Shown here piece after piece: positions 52,762 through 59,141 of a stretch of 59,141 nt of DNA. The notes below the pieces were generated by a model. That model was not told the DNA's origin, did no database searches, and saw nothing but the letters and a program-made list of their open reading frames with translations. The DNA is from Zwartia panacis. Lineage in GTDB: Bacteria > Pseudomonadota > Gammaproteobacteria > Burkholderiales > Burkholderiaceae_B. The stretch lies in assembly GCF_030410395.1 (NCBI RefSeq), contig NZ_JAUHHF010000015.1, positions 1-59,141 of the forward strand, in the 5' to 3' direction. How positions within the stretch are numbered: position 1 is the first letter of the stretch; the number at the start of each line of letters is the position of its first letter. The position numbers and the translations under genes are program-made.

Positions 52762-53966
52762 AAATCCTACTTGTTACCGATTCGTATCCACCGGAGATTC
52801 GCTCCGCCTCTCATCTGATGCTTGAGCTTGCACAAGAGCTTGAACATCGAGGCCATGACGTCACCGTGATTACTACGTGGCCCGAATACAATTTAGATCA
52901 GGCAATCGAACACAAAAAATTTAGTGAGTTTGAAATTGAAGACGCGATTAACGTGATTCGAGTCAAAACCTTGCCTCACCATAACGTCAATTACATTGTG
53001 CGTGGATTATCTCAATTATTAATGCCACTGCAGTTTTTACTCAAACTTAGACGGTACAAGATTAAGACAGACGCAGTTGTTGTTTACAGCCCTCCTTTGC
53101 CTTTGGCACTCGTCGGAAGCTGGCTTAGAAAATATGGGGTGAGAAACATCTTGAATATCCAAGACCTATTCCCCCAGAACGCCATTGATCTTGGAATTTT
53201 GCGCAGCAATGCTCAAATTAAGTTTTTTAAAGCGTTAGAGAAGTATGCCTATAAAACTGCTGACATCGTCACCGTTCATTCCGAAGGTAATCGAAAGATG
53301 CTTTTGGAGCAGCAAGACAAGATCGAATCAAAACTCAAGCTTTTACATAATTGGGTGGATGTTGAACACCATAGTTCTGAGCATTCGACAGTAAACTTTA
53401 AGCAAAAGTGGGCAATTCACCAAAAGCACGTTGCTGTCTTTGCAGGTGTAATGGGCCCCTCACAGTATCTTGATCTGATTTTGATGATTGCAGAGCAGAT
53501 GCAAGAGAACACGGATCTTTTATTTTTACTAGTTGGAGATGGTAAAGAAAAAGAAAGACTTCAGACGCTTGCCAAGACTAAAGGACTCTCAAATGTCCGC
53601 TTTGAGGGTTTTATCTCACGAGATATTTATCCAGATTTACTCAGCGCCTGCAGTATCGGGCTCGTATGTTTAAGCCCACAGAATCAAACCCCAGTCGTGC
53701 CGGGGAAAATATTAGGACACATGGCTGCTGGATTGCCAGTTGCTGCTTTTCTTCATACAACAAGTGATGCGCATCAGATGATATCGGATGCAAATTGTGG
53801 TGTTTCAGCAAATTCTGCTGATGTGCAAGAGTGTGTCAGAGCGATGAAAGATTTGCTTTCGCGAGAATCGGAGTTTGGTCGCATAGGATTGTCAGGGAAA
53901 CAATATGCGAAGCAGCATTTTTCTAAAGAAGTCTGCGTGTCCCAGCTTGAAGCAATGCTCAATTAA
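52758..53966 (+). CDS. GT4 glycosyltransferase (WbuB-like)
   Basis: A 402-residue GT-B enzyme with LLVTDSYPPEIRSASHLMLELA at the N terminus, NIQDLFPQNAIDLG, FAGVMGPSQYLDLIL, and the donor site PVVPGKILGHMAAGLPVAAFL. GT4 members of this WbuB type often add an N-acetylated aminosugar to lipid-linked intermediates. The start is GTG 52758, overlapping the preceding stop. Confidence 0.9.
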   Translation: MKILLVTDSYPPEIRSASHLMLELAQELEHRGHDVTVITTWPEYNLDQAIEHKKFSEFEIEDAINVIRVKTLPHHNVNYIVRGLSQLLMPLQFLLKLRRYKIKTDAVVVYSPPLPLALVGSWLRKYGVRNILNIQDLFPQNAIDLGILRSNAQIKFFKALEKYAYKTADIVTVHSEGNRKMLLEQQDKIESKLKLLHNWVDVEHHSSEHSTVNFKQKWAIHQKHVAVFAGVMGPSQYLDLILMIAEQMQENTDLLFLLVGDGKEKERLQTLAKTKGLSNVRFEGFISRDIYPDLLSACSIGLVCLSPQNQTPVVPGKILGHMAAGLPVAAFLHTTSDAHQMISDANCGVSANSADVQECVRAMKDLLSRESEFGRIGLSGKQYAKQHFSKEVCVSQLEAMLN

Positions 53967-54012
53967 GTTCCTATTTTTTTAGATATGCTTTAGAAATGAA
54001 TGAGTGCATTTC

Positions 54013-55407
54013 ATGACTGACAAAAATGCAGCGATCACTACAACAAAAACTAATAGCCGTAAAAATATAATATTTGTAGCTTTGTTATTTGTAGTGTGTA
54101 ATTTTTTATCTACATTCATTCCTCCTTTTCAATCACCAGATGAATTTGAGCATGTCACCAGAGCCTATTTATTTGGCAAAGGCGTGATTGTTCTTGAGGT
54201 GCCTAAAGATGAAGTATCAGGTGGCTTCATTGAATCTGGGCTCGCTCGCTATATGGATGCCTTTAGACCGTTGCCTTTTAATCCTGATCGCAAGATTTCA
54301 GACTATGAACTTGCTGCTGCCAAGAAAATAGAATGGACTGGGACAACAGAATTTAATCGCGCTCCAGGGATGGCTTTTTATTTCCCAGCCATTTACAGCA
54401 TACATGCTCTAGGGCTCTTAATGGGTGAGCATCTTAATCTGTCGGTTGATGCGACTTACAAGCTCACCAGGGCATTGTTATTACTTGTGATCTGCGGGAT
54501 TCTTTACTTTTCATTTCAGCTTTATCAACCACCTTATCTCGTCATGGCATTACTAGTGATCCCTATGAGTTTATTTCAGCTTGCTTCAGCAAGTTTAGAT
54601 GGGATCGCAACGGCAATTTCAATTTTTCTTATTTCTGCATTTTTAAAAATTACTGAAAACAAAGAGCAATCAGCAAAGTGGCTTTTTTATACTTTAATGA
54701 TTGCATGGTTGCTATTGGCTTCAAGTCGTGTTCAGCAGTTTTCTTTGATTCTTTTGGTGGCAAGTTGTGGTTACTTTATGCGCAAGCCGCGCTACTTTTT
54801 TCTGACTTTTCTTGCCGCACTCCTCGTCATTGTTTGGCAGATAATTGCGGTGACAACGAGTGTGGATGGTCGTGTCAAGCTTGGGGCGCCTACATCCACA
54901 ATCGTAAGTTGGTATTTAAATCACCCGTGGGATTTTGTCGTTGTCATGCAGACAACTTTGAGTAGCTCAGAAGCTTGGCGCTCATACTTAAGTAGTTTCT
55001 TTGGTATGTTAGGTTGGCTCGATACACCATTTAAAGGTAAAGAGTATCTCTACTTGTTAGGTTTGACCTCGCTGATTGCATTACTTTCGATGACCGTCCG
55101 TAATTTGCATATTCACCTTGAGGCTAGGCTATTTCTTGTGATTTGTTCAGTCGGGTCGATATTATTGATTTATTTTGCCCTGCTGGTGACATGGACACCA
55201 CATCCAGCCATTGTTGTGCATGGCGTCGTTGGAAGATATTTTCTAATCCCTGTGCTCATGCTTGCTTATGCATTTGCAGATGTGACAGTTACAGCGAATT
55301 CTAAAAAACAGCTTTGTGCACTAATTTTACTAATTTGTTTGGGCGTATTTAGCGTTGTGAATACCAGTCAGCTCCTCGACAGCAGATACTTCGAGCAGAC
55401 CAAGTAA
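54013..55407 (+). CDS. DUF2142 membrane protein (possible GT-C glycosyltransferase)
   Basis: A 464-residue protein with about eleven hydrophobic segments. The first loop FIPPFQSPDEFEHVTRAYLFGKG is the DUF2142 signature, with acidic residues next to the first membrane helix as in GT-C enzymes, and RAPGMAFYFPAIYSIHALG follows. DUF2142 proteins are found in polysaccharide clusters and lack a firm assignment. ATG 54013 is preferred to GTG 54004. AT-rich like its neighbours. Confidence 0.85.
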   Translation: MTDKNAAITTTKTNSRKNIIFVALLFVVCNFLSTFIPPFQSPDEFEHVTRAYLFGKGVIVLEVPKDEVSGGFIESGLARYMDAFRPLPFNPDRKISDYELAAAKKIEWTGTTEFNRAPGMAFYFPAIYSIHALGLLMGEHLNLSVDATYKLTRALLLLVICGILYFSFQLYQPPYLVMALLVIPMSLFQLASASLDGIATAISIFLISAFLKITENKEQSAKWLFYTLMIAWLLLASSRVQQFSLILLVASCGYFMRKPRYFFLTFLAALLVIVWQIIAVTTSVDGRVKLGAPTSTIVSWYLNHPWDFVVVMQTTLSSSEAWRSYLSSFFGMLGWLDTPFKGKEYLYLLGLTSLIALLSMTVRNLHIHLEARLFLVICSVGSILLIYFALLVTWTPHPAIVVHGVVGRYFLIPVLMLAYAFADVTVTANSKKQLCALILLICLGVFSVVNTSQLLDSRYFEQTK

Positions 55408-55453
55408 CCGCGCAGACAACCTGAATATACAGCCACAGTCACAGGACATCATT

Positions 55454-57478
55454 GTGGGCACGACATTTAAAGAAATATCTCCATTTTCAGTCCAACCTGA
55501 TTTCAAATCTTATCGGCCAGACATTGATGGTTTGCGTGCCTTGGCTGTATTAGTAGTGGTTATTTATCATGCGTTTCCAGGACGATTACCTGGTGGTTTT
55601 ATTGGCGTAGATATTTTTTTCGTAATCTCAGGGTATTTAATTTCTGGAATTATTTTTTCAGAACTTTCAACAAATACTTTTAGTATCCGTCGCTTTTATG
55701 AACGTCGTATTCGACGCATCTTCCCTGCTCTTTTGATTGTTTTAGCCTCCTGCTTGACTGTTGGGTGGGTCGTCCTGCTAATAGATGAGTACGCTCAGCT
55801 AGGTAAGCATGTATTGGCGAGCGCAGGTTTTTTGTTAAACCTTGTCTTATGGAGCGAGAGTGGGTATTTTGATAATGCTGTCGATACAAAACCTTTGCTT
55901 CATTTGTGGTCTTTGGGTGTAGAAGAGCAGTTTTATATTTTTTGGCCTTTAATTTTAGGATTTGCGTGGAAACAGAAAGTAAATATTAAATGGCTAATTA
56001 TTGTTATCTGTTGCCTCTCATTTGCATTTAATTTACACCAAACTTCTGTTGATCTCACTGCTGCATTTTACTCGCCGCTCACAAGATTTTGGGAGTTATT
56101 GATTGGCGCGTTAATTGCATATTGGGTCCAAAGCAATTCTTTTGGAAACAATGGACTTTTTTCACAGGCCTCTAAAAATGGGCTATCTATCGTTGGTTTT
56201 CTTTTAATTTTATGTGCTCTGTTTTTCATTGATAAGGAACGTGCTTTCCCAGGCGCTTGGGCACTTTTCCCCGTTTTAGGTGCCGCACTCATTGTTCTCG
56301 CTGGTCCATCAGCATTGATCAATCGCACGGTTCTATCCCATAGAGTCATGGTTGGAATCGGCCTCATCAGCTACCCACTCTACTTATGGCATTGGCCTCT
56401 ACTGTCTTTTGCGCGAATTTTAGAGAATCAAACTCCAACAGGTTTTGTTCGCTTATTTATTGTTACCCTTTCATTTTTTTTAGCGTGGGCGACTTATGTT
56501 TTTATTGAAAAACCAATACGACATCAAAATAAAAATAGGCACTTTGCTTTAAATACAATTTTTGTAACAATGTTCGTTTTTGGTGGTGTTGGCTATTGGA
56601 TTTTCTTGAATCAAGGGATAGAAAATCGTTTGGTGGTCAAAGCTAGCTTGCAAAATGCACCATTTGTAAAAATTGATTTTCCGCCCGAAACTTTATGTAC
56701 GGAAGGCTTGAATAGTCGCATAATCAACTCTCCAGCCCTGCAGTTTTGTAAGCGTTACGCATCAAAAGAGCCACAAAAGACAATTTTGTTATGGGGTGAT
56801 TCGTCAGTTGTGTCCTTACTTCCTGTTTTCGCAACGATTGCAAAAGAGAAAAATTACGCAATCGTTAATATTTTTCATCTTTCTTGTCCGCCCATTATTC
56901 AGGCTCGCAAAAGCTCTTTTACTTTTGAAGATAGTAAAAAATATTGTGCTGACGGTGTTATACAAGGTGAAGTTGTTGATTTTATCCGTCAACTCAAACC
57001 TGACCTAGTCGTCATCGCTGCAGCTTGGACCGTTTACGGAAATAAAGAATTTCTCACAAATGTGACGGATGATATAGCAAATCCTGCATCCACTAGAAAG
57101 GTGTTAACAGAAAATTTACCCGATACGCTAGATCAGTTGACGTCAATCTCCAACGTAATTGTGATTAAGGGTTGGCCTGTCCTTCCTAGAAATCCACACA
57201 CACGCGTTGTTGATTTGATAGGCCTGTCTAAAGGGGAAGTCACAGTCCCACAAAAAGAGTTTGAACTGAATACTCAACTTATCAATCAAGTGTTCGATAA
57301 CCTTACAAATAAGCGTATCAGTCTTTACACGCCAACTCATAAATTATGCGACGGAACGCTTTGTCACAGCATCGTTGACGGAGTGATGTTCTACGAAGAT
57401 ACCTATCACTTAACTTCTCAAGGCGTCATGCATTTCAAAGAAGATCTAGAAAGAATGATTGATCAAAGCCTTCATTAA
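55454..57478 (+). CDS. Acyltransferase 3 with C-terminal SGNH domain (OafA-like)
   Basis: Residues 1-370 form the acyltransferase membrane domain (YRPDIDGLRALAVLVVVIYHAFPG, GVDIFFVISGYLISGII, RRFYERRIRRIFPALLI, LHLWSLGVEEQFYIFWP). Residues about 420-674 are an SGNH hydrolase-like domain (TILLWGDSSVVSLLPVF and EDTYHLTSQGVMHF with Asp and His). Such fusions acetylate O-antigen sugars, with the SGNH part passing the acyl group in the periplasm. Start codon is GTG 55454. It overlaps the 3' end of the convergent gene by four bases. Confidence 0.93.
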   Translation: MGTTFKEISPFSVQPDFKSYRPDIDGLRALAVLVVVIYHAFPGRLPGGFIGVDIFFVISGYLISGIIFSELSTNTFSIRRFYERRIRRIFPALLIVLASCLTVGWVVLLIDEYAQLGKHVLASAGFLLNLVLWSESGYFDNAVDTKPLLHLWSLGVEEQFYIFWPLILGFAWKQKVNIKWLIIVICCLSFAFNLHQTSVDLTAAFYSPLTRFWELLIGALIAYWVQSNSFGNNGLFSQASKNGLSIVGFLLILCALFFIDKERAFPGAWALFPVLGAALIVLAGPSALINRTVLSHRVMVGIGLISYPLYLWHWPLLSFARILENQTPTGFVRLFIVTLSFFLAWATYVFIEKPIRHQNKNRHFALNTIFVTMFVFGGVGYWIFLNQGIENRLVVKASLQNAPFVKIDFPPETLCTEGLNSRIINSPALQFCKRYASKEPQKTILLWGDSSVVSLLPVFATIAKEKNYAIVNIFHLSCPPIIQARKSSFTFEDSKKYCADGVIQGEVVDFIRQLKPDLVVIAAAWTVYGNKEFLTNVTDDIANPASTRKVLTENLPDTLDQLTSISNVIVIKGWPVLPRNPHTRVVDLIGLSKGEVTVPQKEFELNTQLINQVFDNLTNKRISLYTPTHKLCDGTLCHSIVDGVMFYEDTYHLTSQGVMHFKEDLERMIDQSLH

Positions 57479-58905
57479 ATAAATTTAATGCGTCTTGCCG
57501 CGAATGCCACCATTCTTAATAATAACCAACCGTGTTTCCAGCGCGATATATTTGTTTCTCCATAGCGTCTCGCTCGATAGCGGATAGGCACTTCAAGAAT
57601 TTTAAGGTTCAGCCGAGCTGCACCAAAAAGCAAATCAAAATCTCCAAAAGGATCGAAGTCACCAAAATAAGATCTATTGTCTGCAATCCGCTTGTAGTCT
57701 TCACGCCAAAGTACTTTTGTTCCGCATAGAGTGTCTCTAATTGATTGCCCCAATAGCCAGCTAAACGCCCAGGAAAAAAACTTATTTCCAATCAGATTTG
57801 CAAAACGCATTGCATCGCCTTCCATTGGATAGACTAAGCGAACGCCGTTGACAAATTCTGCATCTCCATTCGCGATTAGCGCATAGAATCGTGGCAGATC
57901 TTCTGGTGGTACCGTGATGTCAGCGTCCAAAATCATCAGCACATCGCCTGTCGCAAGATCAAAACCTGCTCTGACTGCGTCACCCTTCCCTTTGCCTTGT
58001 TGCTTGATCAACTTACATTTTTTGTTTGGATGGGCTGCAATTTCTCTTTCAATCACTTCATATGTGTCGTCAGAGGAATGTCCTTCGACAAAGATGATTT
58101 CTGTTCCTGCTCCCATCTCTGGAATGCGTGAGATGAGCTCTTTGATATGACCGGACTCATTGCGTGCAGCAACAATCACCGAGACACTAGGCGTGACCAC
58201 TTTGGGCTCTAGAAGCGGTCGTGCAACCATGAAATTGGCCATGGATAAAAAGCGGAAGGGGAATAATTTTGCTAAATACCGGTTTGAAAAATCTGAAATA
58301 AAAGGGATGCGTATGGGGATCAGTACTTCAGTCCAATGTCTGAGTGGCTGAAAACCAGAGATCTCAAGCAGATTTCTCATGTCTTGAGGGGCCAACCAAT
58401 TTTGAGCTAATTTTGGAGAGGCCACGCCTATCTTGCTAGTAATGGCGAGAGGGATATTCCAGAGATGGCTGTAAAAATTAAAGATTACGCGAGTGCTAGG
58501 GGAACAGTATTTTATTAACGATTCAAGAAGAGTTTGCACATCCCAAACATCGTTTACTAATTCCGAAACGATAATATAATCAAAGCATCGTTCACTTAGG
58601 TCTACATTCTGAGCATCTGCAAGAATAAATTCTATATATGGGTGAAGCGAAATCGCTCGGTCAATAGCTGACTTTGAAAAATCAACACCTACTCCATGAC
58701 TTGGATTTAAGGCAAAAAGAAGATCCCCTTGACCACAACCTAATTCTAGAACACTTAAATTTTCTGGTACTAATTGACGATAGGTTGATATTATTTTTTT
58801 TCGATAATAAGCTGACTGAGCTCGGGGAGCAAATGCATTAATATCGTTCCAATACTTAAGCCGCTCTGAGCGATACTCAATTGCTTCGGATTCAAATGTA
58901 CTCAT
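57475..58905 (-). CDS. Fused methyltransferase + GT2 glycosyltransferase
   Basis: Residues about 1-220 are a class I methyltransferase (LSVLELGCGQGDLLFALNP, GVDFSKSAIDRA, FDYIIVSELVNDVWDVQTLL). Residues about 235-476 are a GT2 glycosyltransferase (VSVIVAARNESGHIKELISRIP, IIFVEGHSSDDTYEVI, GDVLMILDADITVPPEDL, DTLCGTKVLWREDYKRI and RYGETNISRWKHGW, like polyprenyl-phosphate sugar transferases). The 476-residue fusion suggests that one chain both transfers and methylates a sugar. It is transcribed toward the acyltransferase. Confidence 0.9.
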   Translation of the reverse strand: MSTFESEAIEYRSERLKYWNDINAFAPRAQSAYYRKKIISTYRQLVPENLSVLELGCGQGDLLFALNPSHGVGVDFSKSAIDRAISLHPYIEFILADAQNVDLSERCFDYIIVSELVNDVWDVQTLLESLIKYCSPSTRVIFNFYSHLWNIPLAITSKIGVASPKLAQNWLAPQDMRNLLEISGFQPLRHWTEVLIPIRIPFISDFSNRYLAKLFPFRFLSMANFMVARPLLEPKVVTPSVSVIVAARNESGHIKELISRIPEMGAGTEIIFVEGHSSDDTYEVIEREIAAHPNKKCKLIKQQGKGKGDAVRAGFDLATGDVLMILDADITVPPEDLPRFYALIANGDAEFVNGVRLVYPMEGDAMRFANLIGNKFFSWAFSWLLGQSIRDTLCGTKVLWREDYKRIADNRSYFGDFDPFGDFDLLFGAARLNLKILEVPIRYRARRYGETNISRWKHGWLLLRMVAFAARRIKFI

Positions 58906-58969
58906 ATCAATTTTTCGCTTAAAAGCGCAGCACCTTCAGAAAATATTGTTAGCTAAATAATAACAGCAG

Positions 58970-59141
58970 TAGTGTCCGGTTAAACCGGGTCATTAATCAG
59001 TAAAAGCCAATACAGGCGTGGCCTAGCGGCCGATTTTATTTGGTGCCGATTTGAATTCAAATTCATCATTTTTGGGTATTTTCCTAGGGGTTAGCCTCTG
59101 GGGGATGTCTCATGAACGTCGGCAAGACGCTTTTTGCGCAG
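58970..59141 (+). mobile_element. Left end of an IS4-family-like insertion sequence (partial)
   Basis: From about 58970 the sequence AGTAGTGTCCGGTTAAACCG looks like the outer end of an insertion sequence, with near-palindromic CCGG repeats, followed by a non-coding lead and an ATG at 59112 opening MNVGKTLFAQ, the N terminus I associate with IS4-family transposases. The right end and any target duplication lie outside the window, so the family and borders are not fixed. It flanks the polysaccharide island. Confidence 0.55.
59112..59141 (+). CDS. N terminus of a transposase, cut by the window end
   Basis: Only ten codons (MNVGKTLFAQ) are visible. The opening matches by memory the start of IS4-family DDE transposases. 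Nothing after it can be judged. Confidence 0.5.
   Translation, partial: MNVGKTLFAQ

Noticed and set aside
1-59141. tRNA, rRNA or prophage genes
   Set aside because: No cloverleaf-like TTCGANNC signatures in intergenic DNA, no rRNA stretches and no phage structural or integrase genes were found by eye; xerC is the housekeeping recombinase.

Overview
The window looks like a chromosomal segment of a betaproteobacterium of the order Burkholderiales, most likely the family Alcaligenaceae (relatives of Bordetella, Achromobacter and similar genera). This is inferred from gene order and families. The run metK / dapF-DUF484-xerC / COG0523 GTPase-dksA-hslV-hslU, the dacA-class IV aminotransferase-DUF493-lipB-lipA run, the birA-coaX pair, the waaA-waaC pair, a Bug-type (TctC) solute-binding protein and two class III CoA-transferases are all typical of that group. 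No rRNA, tRNA or CRISPR array was recognised.

Layout. (1) 0.3-1.8 kb: an overlapping pair of a carboxymuconolactone-decarboxylase-like protein with a histone-like Lys/Ala tail and a beta-hydroxyacid dehydrogenase. (2) 1.8-10.6 kb: housekeeping genes, namely DUF1289 and metK on the minus strand, then dapF, DUF484, xerC, a His-rich COG0523 GTPase, a DksA lacking three of four zinc cysteines, hslVU and a cobalamin adenosyltransferase. (3) 10.6-11.4 kb: a PrlF-YhaV toxin-antitoxin pair whose promoter spacer is filled by a perfect 20-bp palindrome. (4) 11.5-17.4 kb: a catabolic locus for an acidic, probably sugar-acid-like substrate (Bug binding protein, enolase-superfamily dehydratase, DHDPS-family aldolase, LysR regulator, PdxA-like dehydrogenase, LysE-type exporter). 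Two nearly identical 48-bp elements, each with a 23-bp inverted repeat directly upstream of a good promoter, sit before the first structural gene and in the lysR/pdxA divergent region. They strongly suggest a single LysR regulon. (5) 17.4-20.4 kb: a zinc-ribbon membrane protein, an HMG-CoA-lyase family protein and a CoA-transferase. (6) 20.4-25.3 kb: lipoate synthesis, D-amino acid aminotransferase, PBP5-type carboxypeptidase and a small alpha/beta hydrolase. (7) 25.3-29.0 kb: an Mla/MCE-type intermembrane lipid transport operon with a STAS-fused permease. (8) 29.0-30.9 kb: birA, coaX and a 57-residue membrane-anchored remnant.

From 30.8 kb the window turns to the cell surface: waaA, waaC, rfbD, an O-antigen-ligase-like protein, then (after an acyl-CoA catabolic insert at 36.7-39.5 kb and an LRR-kinase gene) rfbB and a long polysaccharide cluster to 58.9 kb. 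That cluster holds glycosyltransferases, methyltransferases, two acyltransferases, two large multispanning membrane proteins, an SDR epimerase and two multidomain fusions (alcohol dehydrogenase + Gfo/Idh/MocA; methyltransferase + GT2). From about 43.3 kb the DNA is visibly AT-richer and genes change strand often, which indicates a horizontally assembled O-antigen or exopolysaccharide island. The left end of what looks like an IS4-family insertion sequence begins at about 58.97 kb and runs off the window.

The strongest candidates for something undescribed are the twin LysR elements with their sugar-acid locus, the fused enzymes of the polysaccharide island, the LRR-kinase, and the histone-tailed decarboxylase-like protein behind a 21-bp tandem repeat. 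All functions are read from sequence motifs and recalled family knowledge; no database search was run.
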